Positions 17,701 through 24,612 of a DNA stretch of 64,000 nucleotides are shown here, piece after piece. The stretch is from positions 774,322 to 838,321 of the forward strand of contig DHWB01000003.1 in assembly GCA_002412965.1 (NCBI GenBank), in the 5' to 3' direction. Every line of letters begins with the position of its first letter. The stretch's first letter is position 1. The position numbers were made by a program, and so were the translations under genes. The notes beneath the pieces were generated by a model. That model was not told the origin of the DNA. It made no database searches and was given only the letters and a program-made list of their open reading frames with translations. The stretch is from Desulfomicrobium sp. UBA5193. GTDB lineage: Bacteria; Desulfobacterota; Desulfovibrionia; Desulfovibrionales; Desulfomicrobiaceae.

Positions 17701-17906
17701 TCCCGGCTTTTTCTTTCCAAAAAATCAAGGAAAATATCGAGGGAAGGGGTGACCTCACCCGGCTTGAATCCGAGCAGCCGATACTGTTCGTCGGACCAGA
17801 AGGTCGCGCCTGTATGCAGGTCGTGTTCGAAGGAGCCGATGCGCGCGTGGTGCTGGGCTCGATTGAGATGGTCGAGTTGGCGTTTCAGGGAGATGCTGGA
17901 TGCCAT
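14703..17906 (-). CDS. Multi-PAS/GAF hybrid sensor histidine kinase, 1067 aa
   Basis: A cytoplasmic kinase with no membrane helix. In order: about three PAS/PAC domains (residues 1-395), a GAF-like region (about 400-570), a further PAS (about 575-680), HisKA with phospho-acceptor H707 in NISHEVRTP, HATPase_c with N819 (NLMGNALKF), DEGIGIP and GTGLGLP boxes, and a C-terminal receiver with acceptor D996 (VLMDIQMPEMDG) and K1051. It should autophosphorylate and relay internally to its receiver. The output partner is not adjacent; the HPt-only gene at 24.3 kb could be one. Its ATG overlaps the stop of the SUI1-type gene by one base (TGATG). Confidence 0.92.
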   Translation of the reverse strand: MASSISLKRQLDHLNRAQHHARIGSFEHDLHTGATFWSDEQYRLLGFKPGEVTPSLDIFLDFLERKSRDRFLRQVRFSFKTAQELRIELRYTPQTGTPRLAQIRAEFESDEHGEIRIISGTFQDVTSTRAVETALRQSEARYRSIFDNALEGISQTTVDGKILSANAAMAKILRYDDPKDLIENVKNIDHDLYVNHEDRERYLELLHEYTRVMGFETQMRRKDGSKIWVSLNSTLIRDAGSGQICLLGTMEDISARKQLELSLVESDQRFRNLLQRINSIAVTLNPDGQIIFSNPYLQRLTGWSPEELKGRNWFKVFVPEDQREVTRKVLHPSFRQESRETTDTEILTREGQRRLIRWNTVADMNVQGETTGVTCMGVDITEIRKAQDTLTKSALLHSMRLQIANAAHSNSDFTALMRAVHEILGEVIDARNLITAVINTDRNSLEFPYWVDETTSVHEAAPRIDDLNDPENRRLTLELLRGKIPNILSAAEMTALVETGTIRLVGEIPQSWMGVPLQVRGKGIGALIVQRYASGRQYTRDDLDILLAVSEQIALAIERQRHDEISQTAEEIFQDIPSGLFIYKYEAPEQLILENANPAALRLIGMRLEEARGMRFKDIWPRGKLFKSYVNCLLSGKPFDVDPHLYEDDRIRGYFRIHAFPLPGNKLAVAFEDVTDRQHVQQALIQAKEIAESANRAKSEFLANISHEVRTPLNGIMGMLQLAIQSEGIPELSDYLHTALGSSRNLLRVLNDVLDFTKVDAGKMELLEREFDLDELLSQAVNFFKALAMDKKISLTLEAQPNLGRFVGDEGRLRQILFNLMGNALKFTDSGTVTLESWPVGTETGKQRILFNVRDEGIGIPADKLDYIFESFTQVDGTYSRRYQGTGLGLPIVKRLVHLMGGNISLESVENEGTSIFFVLPLKNAPSRHKATPIPMARVKTRMRPLHILLVEDDVVNMTMAKRVLEKMGHHVTCARTGVEALDCLRLPGLELVLMDIQMPEMDGVEATRMIRNDPRFIPYAHVPIIALTAHAMAGDKERFLSLGMDAYLSKPFDQERLRELLQSFFG

Positions 17907-18247
17907 CAGCTTCCCGACTTTTTGGCGGAAATGCCGAGTGCGGAGAGGACGGCCAGCAGCGCATCGCGGTGTTCACCCTGAAATTCGAGGGTCCCGTCTT
18001 TGAGCGTGCCGCCGCAACCCAGGCGTTTCTTGCAGGTCGAGAGCAGCTCCTTGAGCTCGGCCTCGGACATGACCAGCCCGGTGATGACCGTCACTCCGGC
18101 GCCTTTGCGACCCTTAGTTTCGCGTCCGATGCGCACCGGGCCCTGAGGCCTGGGACGGTTTTCGCCGCAGCTGCAGACCACGCGCCCGCATTTGCGGCAC
18201 ACGGGTTTTTCCGTGGAATAAACAGTCGTGAAAGAATCCCGGGACAT
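17906..18247 (-). CDS. yciH: SUI1/YciH-type translation factor, 113 aa
   Basis: The C-terminal half is a SUI1 (eIF1-like) domain: GRETKGRKGAGVTVITGL and GCGGTLKDGTLEFQG. The N-terminal part has a zinc-ribbon-like CRKCGRVVCSCG, four cysteines common in the deltaproteobacterial form. These proteins act in start-codon selection or fidelity on the small ribosomal subunit. I take ATG 18247, with AAGGAT seven bases upstream, over the ATG at 18271. Translation is coupled to the kinase gene downstream. Confidence 0.88.
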   Translation of the reverse strand: MSRDSFTTVYSTEKPVCRKCGRVVCSCGENRPRPQGPVRIGRETKGRKGAGVTVITGLVMSEAELKELLSTCKKRLGCGGTLKDGTLEFQGEHRDALLAVLSALGISAKKSGS

Positions 18248-18356
18248 GGTGTCATCCTTGAGTTTCGTCAAACGGAGTGGTCATCGGCAGGGACAATGCG
18301 GGAAAGTTTGCGCGCTGACAAGAGGCGTTGCGGCCGCGCGCGGCTCGCATCCGGCA

Positions 18357-19313
18357 TCAGGGCAAGGCGGGGATGAGGCTTCGCAGGTCGCGCATGTACA
18401 GGCTGATTTTTTCCCAGGTCTGGGCATTGGTCAGGGTGCGGGAAGCATGGGAATATTCGTGATGGGCCATGAAGCACCAGGACAGGCCGCGCAGGATGAT
18501 GACCTGCTCCATCACCGCGCAGAGGCGCAGAATCTGCTCCAAGGGCGGGGCGTCGGTCAGCAGGTGTTGGTATGCTTGAAGAAAAGCCTGCTTTTGCTCG
18601 GGGGTGAACACGGTCTCGGTTTTCCAGAGCGTGGTGGTTGGGGCCAGGAAATGGGCCAGATCCTGATGGCGGCTTGAAAGCACTGCTTTTTCCCAATCCA
18701 CAAGATACGCACTGTGCGAGGAAATGAGAAAGTTTCCGGAATTGACCTCCGTGTTGACCACGCAGAGGCGGTCCGCTGCGAACAGGGCGCGGTTCTCCTC
18801 GCCCAGGCGCAGGATGCGCTCGTGGTAATCGAGAAGAATGCCGCGCTCGCGGACCAGGGTGTGGTCCGCATAGCGCTTGATGAGGGCCAGGCTTTCCGCG
18901 GCGATGGCCGCCACGGGATCAGGCTGCACCAAGAGGTCCGGACAGGCGGGCAGAGTGTGGATGCGGGCGAAGATGCCGGCGGCCTTTTCCCGGTCGCGCT
19001 CGTAAACCAAGGCCTCTCCGGGCAGGTATTGCATGAGCATGACCCCGCCGCCAAAGGGTTTCCGAGCGGAGTGTACATGCAGGGGGAGCGGCGTGACTCC
19101 CGACGCGGCCACGCAATGCAGGACCTTGAATTCATAGCCGATCTGGTCGGTCAGTCCGAGCTGGCTGCCGTGATTGATGCGAAAGACGAAGCGCCCCACA
19201 TCGCTCTCGACCAGAAAATTGCGGTTGTATTCCCCGGCGGCCAGGAAGCGGACCCGAGGGGTGCCGCTGACCCAGCCCTTTTCCAGAAGGAAGGAGCGGA
19301 TCAAGGCTTCCAT
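18357..19313 (-). CDS. Aminoglycoside phosphotransferase (APH)-family kinase, 318 aa
   Basis: An APH/choline-kinase fold: the ATP-binding N-lobe (RFLAAGEYNRNFLVES, FRINHGSQLG), the catalytic loop CVVNTEVNSGNFL in place of the usual HGDxxxxN, and YLVDWEKA (metal-binding Asp). The catalytic Asp of the loop appears replaced (NTEVNSGN), a pattern seen in some of these families, so the substrate is uncertain; small-molecule or sugar phosphorylation is likely. The start lies 13 bases inside the upstream glycosyltransferase gene. The stretch 18248-18356 before the SUI1 gene shows nothing. Confidence 0.75.
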   Translation of the reverse strand: MEALIRSFLLEKGWVSGTPRVRFLAAGEYNRNFLVESDVGRFVFRINHGSQLGLTDQIGYEFKVLHCVAASGVTPLPLHVHSARKPFGGGVMLMQYLPGEALVYERDREKAAGIFARIHTLPACPDLLVQPDPVAAIAAESLALIKRYADHTLVRERGILLDYHERILRLGEENRALFAADRLCVVNTEVNSGNFLISSHSAYLVDWEKAVLSSRHQDLAHFLAPTTTLWKTETVFTPEQKQAFLQAYQHLLTDAPPLEQILRLCAVMEQVIILRGLSWCFMAHHEYSHASRTLTNAQTWEKISLYMRDLRSLIPALP

Positions 19314-19963
19314 GCGTCTGCCGCCAGTTCGTGGGCGCGGATATAGTTCATGGCATGGGTGAGTGCATGTCTGTTGCGGTGAGCGTAATCCAGCAGGTCG
19401 GGCAAGGTGTCCACATCCGGCCAGGGGGCGAGCAGCTGGGGGTGCAGTCCTCTGGCCTCGCAATTGGCCAGCGTCCGGGTCAGGACTTCGGCGCTGCCCC
19501 AGGGCACAGCCTCGAAGATTCCGTGAGGCAGGGGTTGGCTCAGACCCAGCAGGTAGAAGCCTCCGTCCGGAGCGGGACCGAGACACAGCGGCGCGGTTTT
19601 GAGGGCGGCGAATGCCTGGCGCAAATGCGTGGCCGGGAGGTCTGGCAGGTCGCTGCCGATGAGGACCGCGCCGACGCTTTTTTCCAGGGCCGAGTGCAGG
19701 GCATGGAGCATGCGCTCGCCAAGGTCCGCGCCGTGCTGGATGGCATAGAAATGATGAGGACCGAAGAGCGATCGGTACTCGCTGAGGGGGGCCAGGGGAT
19801 CGCAGCACAGGGTCACGGGCGCACCCAGCGTCCTGAGCATGTCGAGCTCGTCGCGGATGAAGGCGGTCTGCAGGCCTGCGGCATGTTCAAGCCCGATTGA
19901 TTTTGCAAGTCGCGTCTTGACCCTTCCGGGCGCAGGATATTTTGTGAACATGAGGACGCGCAT
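19301..19963 (-). CDS. TIGR04282/DUF2064-family glycosyltransferase-like protein, 220 aa
   Basis: The start MRVLMFTKYPAPGRVKTRLAK is the nucleotide-binding signature of the family (FTKxPxPGxVKTRL), and IGSDLPDLP is the DxD-like motif. Members are related to GT-A nucleotidyl/glycosyl transferases and usually sit next to a TIGR04283 glycosyltransferase, as here (3-bp gap). The acceptor is unknown. It is part of the run feoA-feoB-feoA-GT2-this-APH. Confidence 0.85.
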   Translation of the reverse strand: MRVLMFTKYPAPGRVKTRLAKSIGLEHAAGLQTAFIRDELDMLRTLGAPVTLCCDPLAPLSEYRSLFGPHHFYAIQHGADLGERMLHALHSALEKSVGAVLIGSDLPDLPATHLRQAFAALKTAPLCLGPAPDGGFYLLGLSQPLPHGIFEAVPWGSAEVLTRTLANCEARGLHPQLLAPWPDVDTLPDLLDYAHRNRHALTHAMNYIRAHELAADAWKP

Positions 19964-19966
19964 GCA

Positions 19967-20701
19967 TCAAACTCCGTGTCTGCGGTACAGCGCGGCCAGA
20001 AGTGATGGCCGGACTCCGCAGTGGTAGAGCAGCCGCAGCAGCAGGTTGCGCAGGGTGCAGCGCAGGATTCCCTCGCGCAGGTGGCGGCGCGCTGAGGTGC
20101 GCACGGTCATCGCCAGGATGCTGATCCTATGTCCGTGACGGCGGAGCCTGGTCATGAATTCCAGATCTTCCATGAGCGGCAGGGGCGAAAATCCGCCTAG
20201 TTCACGAAAGACACTGTGTCGCACAAAGATGGCCTGGTCCCCGTAGGGCACTCTGGTCCGTCGTGAGCGCAGGTTGGCCGCCGCCGCGATGAAGGAAAGT
20301 CCGGGCGTGGCCGGGACATAGGCGAGGCTGAAGGCTCCGCCCGCAAAGGCCGGGTTCGCCAGAGCCTGTCGAATGAGGGTGAAGGCTTGGACCGGCAAAA
20401 GGGTGTCGGCATGCAAAAAGAGCAGGATGTCTCCGCTTGCGGCCTCGGCGCCACGGTTTTGTTGCACGCCGCGTCCGGGGGAGGAAGTCAGGCCGATGAT
20501 GCAAGGGGCCGTGGTGCGGGGGGGCGTGACCCGAAGGTCCGTGACCCGAGGGTCCGCGATGCGGTCCAGGGTGTCGTGCTCCGGCGCGCCGTCAACGATG
20601 ATGAACTCCGCATCGTAGGCATCCTGCCTGGTCAGCAGGTCGTCAAGCAAGGCTGCGATGCCCTCTTCACGGAAGACCGGAATGACGACGGAGATCTTCA
20701 T
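19967..20701 (-). CDS. Family 2 glycosyltransferase (TIGR04283), 244 aa
   Basis: The GT-A start MKISVVIPVFREEGIAALL, the EFIIVDGAPEHDT donor-binding region, LFLHADTLLP (DxD equivalent HAD) and the late MEDLEFMTRLRRHG are typical of TIGR04283 transferases. The ATG at 20701 overlaps the FeoA stop by four bases, which places it firmly in the feo transcript. It is probably cytoplasmic and membrane-associated. The longer ORF upstream is only the antisense frame of FeoA. Confidence 0.88.
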   Translation of the reverse strand: MKISVVIPVFREEGIAALLDDLLTRQDAYDAEFIIVDGAPEHDTLDRIADPRVTDLRVTPPRTTAPCIIGLTSSPGRGVQQNRGAEAASGDILLFLHADTLLPVQAFTLIRQALANPAFAGGAFSLAYVPATPGLSFIAAAANLRSRRTRVPYGDQAIFVRHSVFRELGGFSPLPLMEDLEFMTRLRRHGHRISILAMTVRTSARRHLREGILRCTLRNLLLRLLYHCGVRPSLLAALYRRHGV

Positions 20702-20952
20702 TCCACCACGATGGCCTGCCCCAGGCTGCGGCAAAGGCAGAGCCGGCCGGAGCGGACCATGATCAGCAGGGGGCCGCTGGCGTTGGAGATCATCTCGATT
20801 TCCGTGCCCGGGGTGATGCCCATGGCCGCGAGCTTGCTCAAGTGGCAGCCCTGGGATTTGGACAGGCAGCGGACGATGGCCTTTTCCCCGTCTTTCAAGT
20901 CGCACAGGGTGCGGACTCCGGTCCCGATTTCTTTATGCTTGCAGAAAAACAT
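20698..20952 (-). CDS. feoA: FeoA-like SH3-domain protein (second copy), 84 aa
   Basis: A small SH3-like FeoA domain (LAAMGITPGTEIEM, GPLLIMVRSGRLCL). The N-terminal CKHK and the LSKSQGCHLSKL insertion with extra cysteines distinguish it from the first FeoA. FeoA proteins assist the FeoB ferrous-iron transporter at the cytoplasmic face. The start overlaps the feoB stop by one base (TGATG), and the stop overlaps the glycosyltransferase ATG by four. Confidence 0.88.
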   Translation of the reverse strand: MFFCKHKEIGTGVRTLCDLKDGEKAIVRCLSKSQGCHLSKLAAMGITPGTEIEMISNASGPLLIMVRSGRLCLCRSLGQAIVVE

Positions 20953-23123
20953 CACCACCCCATGCGCATGCCGAGTTGATAGGCGGCCGCCGCCAGGGCA
21001 AAGGCGAAGCCGGTGTTGAAGATCACGCTGAACGCGGCCCAGCCCCAGGATGCCTCGCGGGCAATGGCGACGACGGTCACGAAACACGGGGAATAGAGGA
21101 GCACGAAGATCATAAGGCTCACGGCCACGCTCGTGTTCCAGCCCGGAGCCGTGGCGATGCGCTGGGAAAAACCCTGCTCGTCATCGTCGCTCAAGGAATG
21201 TGCCGTGGCCAAGGTGGAGACGATGACCTCCTTGGCCGCGATCCCGCCCAGCAGGGCGATGTTGGTCCGCCAGTCGAAACCGGCCCAGGCGGTGACGGGT
21301 TCGATGCTCCGGCCCAGGCGTCCGGCCAGGGAATTGGCCAGGGTCTGTTCCTTGAGGCGCAGTTCGGCGCTTACAATGCGGTCTTCAAGTTCCTGCCGGG
21401 CCTCGTCTCCGTTTTCAACGACCAGTCGCTGCTCCAGATTGTCGATCTCGGATTGGATGGGTGCGGCCACCTGCGGGGAAAGGGCCGGAAAGGTCATCAT
21501 GGCCCAGATCAGGATAGAAATGGCCAGGATCACGGTGCCGGCCTTCTTGACGTACTGCCAGCCGCGTTCCCAGGTGTGCAGGACCAGACCGAGCGCCGTG
21601 GGCATGCGGTAGGGCGGCAGCTCCATGACGAAGGGCGTGGACGGTCCGCGTATGACGGACGAGCGCAGGAGCTTGGCCACCACCAGGGCCGCGGCCCAGC
21701 CTCCCAGGGTGATCAGGAACATGACCCTGGCGCCGTGACGCGGAAAAAAAGCGGCCGAGAGAAGAATGAAGACCGGGACCTTGGCTCCGCAGACCATGAA
21801 CGGGGCCGTGAGCAGGGTGGCCAGCTTTTCCTTGGGGCTGCGCAGGGTGCGGGCGGCCATGACGCCGGGCACGGCGCAGCCGCCGGGGATGCCGCCGGAA
21901 ATGATGAAGGGCACGACGGAGCTGCCATGCAGGCCGAAGGACCGAAAGACCCGGTCCAGCATGTAGGCCATGCGGGCCATGTATCCGGAATCTTCCAGAA
22001 AGGTGATGCCCAGGAACATGATCAGGATGAGCGGCACGAACCCGAGCACACCGCCCACGCCGGCGATGATTCCGTCCATGACCAGGGATCTGGCGAGGCC
22101 TTGCGGCATCTGCCCCGCGACTCTGGACAGCCAGGTGAAAAACGACTCCACCCAGCCCATGGGTATCTGCCCCACGGCAAACGTCACGCTGAAGAGACCG
22201 TAGAGAATGCCGAGCATGATCAGCGGACCGGCCACCTGATGGGTCAGCACGCTGTCGATCTTGTCCGAGAGGTCGGCCCGGTTGTGCAGGTCGGGCAGGA
22301 TGGTCAGCACGCCCTGGCGCAGAATTGAGGAGATGTAGCCGTAGCGGTAGTCGGCGACAATGAATTCGGGCTGGGTGTTCAGCGTCTTTTCGCAGTGCCG
22401 GGCGACATCCTCGGCCATGTCGCGCATGAGGCGGTGCAGTTCGTAGTCCGCTTCGAAGAGCTGGCGCACGACGAGGTCGTTTTCCAGAAATTTGAGGGCC
22501 AGCCAGCGGGGAGGGTAGGTCTGGGTCAGAAAATTGCGGGCCATGATCAGGTCGGTCATTTCCTGCAGCACCGGATCGAGGTCCGGGCCATAGGAGATAT
22601 GCAGCGGCTCCCATGATTTTTGGGGGTGATCAAGGGCCGCGTCCAGCGCTTCGCGCACGCCCTGGCCGTTGCGGGCCACGGTGCGAACCACGGGCAGGCG
22701 CATGAGGCTCGCCAGTCGGGCTTCGTCGATGCGCATACCCTTGGCTTCGAGGGCGTCGACCATGTTCAGGGCCAGGGTCACGGGGATGCCCAGTTCCAGA
22801 AATTGCACGGTCAGATAGAGATTGCGCTCCAGACTGGTGGCGTCGAGCACGTTGATGACGCTCTGGGGCCGCTCATGGATCAAAAAATCGCGGGCCACGA
22901 GCTCTTCCTGGGAATATGCGGTCAGGGAGTAGGTGCCGGGAAGGTCCACGACGCGGGTCACGCCTCCGGGCGTGTTCACGTAGCCTTCCTTTTTCTCCAC
23001 GGTGATGCCGGGATAATTGCCCACATGCTGCCGCGAGCCGGTCAATGCATTGAAGAGGGTGGTCTTGCCGGCATTGGGGTTGCCGGCCAGGGCGATGGTC
23101 GAGGTGACGACAGGTTCAGACAA
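20952..23123 (-). CDS. feoB: Ferrous iron transporter FeoB, 723 aa
   Basis: The N-terminal G domain has G1 GNPNAGKTT (14-22), G3 DLPGTYSL and G4 NMVD. It is followed by the helical regulatory domain and a membrane part with the two Gate motifs, including the Cys-containing GIPGGCAVPGVMAAR and APFMVCGAKVPVF. FeoB takes up Fe2+ across the inner membrane, the relevant iron form in anoxic sulfidic settings. It is flanked by feoA genes on both sides with overlaps of eight and one bases. Confidence 0.96.
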   Translation of the reverse strand: MSEPVVTSTIALAGNPNAGKTTLFNALTGSRQHVGNYPGITVEKKEGYVNTPGGVTRVVDLPGTYSLTAYSQEELVARDFLIHERPQSVINVLDATSLERNLYLTVQFLELGIPVTLALNMVDALEAKGMRIDEARLASLMRLPVVRTVARNGQGVREALDAALDHPQKSWEPLHISYGPDLDPVLQEMTDLIMARNFLTQTYPPRWLALKFLENDLVVRQLFEADYELHRLMRDMAEDVARHCEKTLNTQPEFIVADYRYGYISSILRQGVLTILPDLHNRADLSDKIDSVLTHQVAGPLIMLGILYGLFSVTFAVGQIPMGWVESFFTWLSRVAGQMPQGLARSLVMDGIIAGVGGVLGFVPLILIMFLGITFLEDSGYMARMAYMLDRVFRSFGLHGSSVVPFIISGGIPGGCAVPGVMAARTLRSPKEKLATLLTAPFMVCGAKVPVFILLSAAFFPRHGARVMFLITLGGWAAALVVAKLLRSSVIRGPSTPFVMELPPYRMPTALGLVLHTWERGWQYVKKAGTVILAISILIWAMMTFPALSPQVAAPIQSEIDNLEQRLVVENGDEARQELEDRIVSAELRLKEQTLANSLAGRLGRSIEPVTAWAGFDWRTNIALLGGIAAKEVIVSTLATAHSLSDDDEQGFSQRIATAPGWNTSVAVSLMIFVLLYSPCFVTVVAIAREASWGWAAFSVIFNTGFAFALAAAAYQLGMRMGW

Positions 23124-23367
23124 GGTCAGTATCCGGGAGTTCGACGGTTATGAAATCGGCTTCACTGTTGCGCAGGGTCAAGGTGAAACCCTTAAGCCGC
23201 AGAGCCACTGGATCCTTCAGGGGAGCACGCCCGCGAACGGTTATCTCCGTGCCGGGAACAAGACCCATGTCCCGGATCCTGCGGCCGAGCTCACCCTGGG
23301 CTGCGATGGTCTTGATGATGCCGTGCTGGTCCACGCGCATTTCACGCAAATTGACAATGGTGGGCAC
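23116..23367 (-). CDS. feoA: FeoA (first copy), 83 aa
   Basis: An SH3-like FeoA domain: LGRRIRDMGLVPGTEITVRGRAP followed by ALRLKGFTLTLRNSEA. I chose GTG 23367 because AAGGAG lies five bases upstream; the ATG at 23385 and the TTG at 23412 have no such site. It is the first gene of a six-gene transcript running to the APH-like kinase. Control is probably by the DtxR-type protein encoded just upstream (23581-24090). Confidence 0.9.
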   Translation of the reverse strand: MPTIVNLREMRVDQHGIIKTIAAQGELGRRIRDMGLVPGTEITVRGRAPLKDPVALRLKGFTLTLRNSEADFITVELPDTDLV

Positions 23368-23413
23368 AGGTTCTCCTTGATGCATTCTGATTCGATCGAA
23401 AATTCCTAACAAA

Positions 23414-23443
23414 ACAAATTATTTAGTCCGTCTAATTTGTCAA
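23414..23443 (-). promoter_or_regulatory. feo promoter with embedded operator-like palindrome
   Basis: Reading the minus strand, TTGACA (23443-23438) and TAATTT (23421-23416) are separated by 16 bases. Between them lies TTAGACGGACTAA (23435-23423), an inverted repeat, itself nested in an ACAAATTA/TAATTTGT pair (23414-23421 / 23433-23440). A repressor binding here would block RNA polymerase directly. The nearby DtxR-family gene is the obvious candidate. Confidence 0.6.
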
Positions 23444-23580
23444 GCCGCGTGGAGCAGGTGGTTTCCCATGTTGCTAGTTGCAATGGTTTGAATTTAAGCA
23501 TGTTTTGTGCAGAGCGATTCCCTGATTTTAAAAAGCCGATGCGGAATATTTTAGACGCGAGTCAGGGATGCTTCCGGCGA

Positions 23581-24090
23581 TCACAGGTTTTTGGAACACT
23601 TGTCGTCCTGCCGTTCGAGACAGGTGCGGATGCATTCGCTGCAGTTGGTGCAGGTGTCGCGGTCATTGCAGGTGCGGGTGAAAGCCTCCAGCCAGTCCTT
23701 GCCCGTGCGGGGGCAGGTCATGATGAAGCGGGCGAATTTGGTCAGCGTTTCCAGGCTCTCGTCGTCGATGTGGTGTTCGAGTTTGCAGGCTGTGTCTTCG
23801 GCCACTTCCGGGCGGATCTGCAGGAAGGTGTGCAGAAAGTCGAACAGCACCTTGTGCCGGTGCACGATGCGGGTGGCAGTGCGGAAGCCCTCGGGAGTAA
23901 GGGTGACCGAACTGTAGGGCTGATAGTTGATCAGTCCGCGCTGGGAAAGTTTTTGCAGGGCGTTGGTCACCGATGCCCGCTGCACGCCCATGGCGTCGGC
24001 GATATCCTTGGCCCTGGCCTCTGAATGGAGGGATTCCAGGGAAAAGATGACCTCGAGATAGTCTTCCAGATTGGAGGACATGTGATCCAT
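23581..24090 (-). CDS. DtxR/MntR-family metal-dependent repressor, 169 aa
   Basis: An N-terminal winged helix (residues about 5-65; LEDYLEVIFSLE, IADAMGVQRASVTNALQKL) and the dimerisation/metal region with HRHKVLFDFL and CKLEHHIDDES. A cysteine-rich tail (C-N-x4-C-x2-C-x2-C and a further Cys) is an addition beyond the classical metal-binding domain and could bind Fe or an Fe-S centre. It lies upstream of and co-oriented with the feo operon. ATG 24090 is preferred to upstream starts. It likely senses Fe2+ or Mn2+ and represses feo. Confidence 0.88.
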   Translation of the reverse strand: MDHMSSNLEDYLEVIFSLESLHSEARAKDIADAMGVQRASVTNALQKLSQRGLINYQPYSSVTLTPEGFRTATRIVHRHKVLFDFLHTFLQIRPEVAEDTACKLEHHIDDESLETLTKFARFIMTCPRTGKDWLEAFTRTCNDRDTCTNCSECIRTCLERQDDKCSKNL

Positions 24091-24124
24091 TGTTGCCTGT
24101 TTCCTGTTGGTGTTGCGAAAATTG

Positions 24125-24137
24125 TTAGACAAGACTA
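24125..24137 (-). promoter_or_regulatory. Possible second DtxR-type operator upstream of its own gene
   Basis: TTAGACAAGACTA shares the TTAGAC half and the CTA end with the TTAGACGGACTAA element in the feo promoter. It lies 35 bp before the repressor's start codon, which suits autoregulation. Similarity is short. Confidence 0.3.
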
Positions 24138-24255
24138 CAAAGTTCACTGGGAAGAGGCAAGGGGAAGATAGATGCGGAAAGTGCTTTTCAGGCCATGCAA
24201 AAATAAGTAGAAATTGGCTTTGTGTTTTTGTTAATGACGAACGAGGAGAGTTATT

Positions 24256-24594
24256 TTGTCGACAGCACCACTGTTATCCATGGATGAGACTTTGGAGCGC
24301 ATGTCCGGAGACCGGGAGCTCCTGGGCAATCTTTTCCAGCTTTTCCTTGATGATGCACCTAAGAAACTGAGCAATATCGAATTGTATGCCGAGCAGGGGG
24401 ATTTCTACCAGATCGAGCGCTCCGCCCACTCTCTGAAAGGGGCGTCGGCCACTGTCGGTGCTACGCTGCTTTGCGAGCTTGCGGCGGAGCTGGAGCGGGC
24501 CGCCAAGGCGGGAGCTCCGCTCACGGAGTTGCGGCGGGAGCTGGCCCATGTCTGCGACCAGACCCTGGCGGCCATGCGCGAATTTCGCGCATAG
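24256..24594 (+). CDS. Stand-alone HPt-domain phosphotransfer protein, 112 aa
   Basis: A four-helix HPt domain with the phospho-accepting His in AHSLKGASATVGA (about residue 58) and the typical leader LFQLFLDDAPKKL. There are no other domains, so it relays phosphate between a hybrid kinase receiver and a response regulator. The start is a TTG at 24256, chosen because GAGGAG lies about seven bases upstream; ATG 24280 would shorten it by eight residues. No partner gene is adjacent. The hybrid kinase at 14.7-17.9 kb is the nearest candidate. Confidence 0.85.
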   Translation: MSTAPLLSMDETLERMSGDRELLGNLFQLFLDDAPKKLSNIELYAEQGDFYQIERSAHSLKGASATVGATLLCELAAELERAAKAGAPLTELRRELAHVCDQTLAAMREFRA

Positions 24595-24612
24595 CCGGTT
24601 TTCGGCAGGTTC

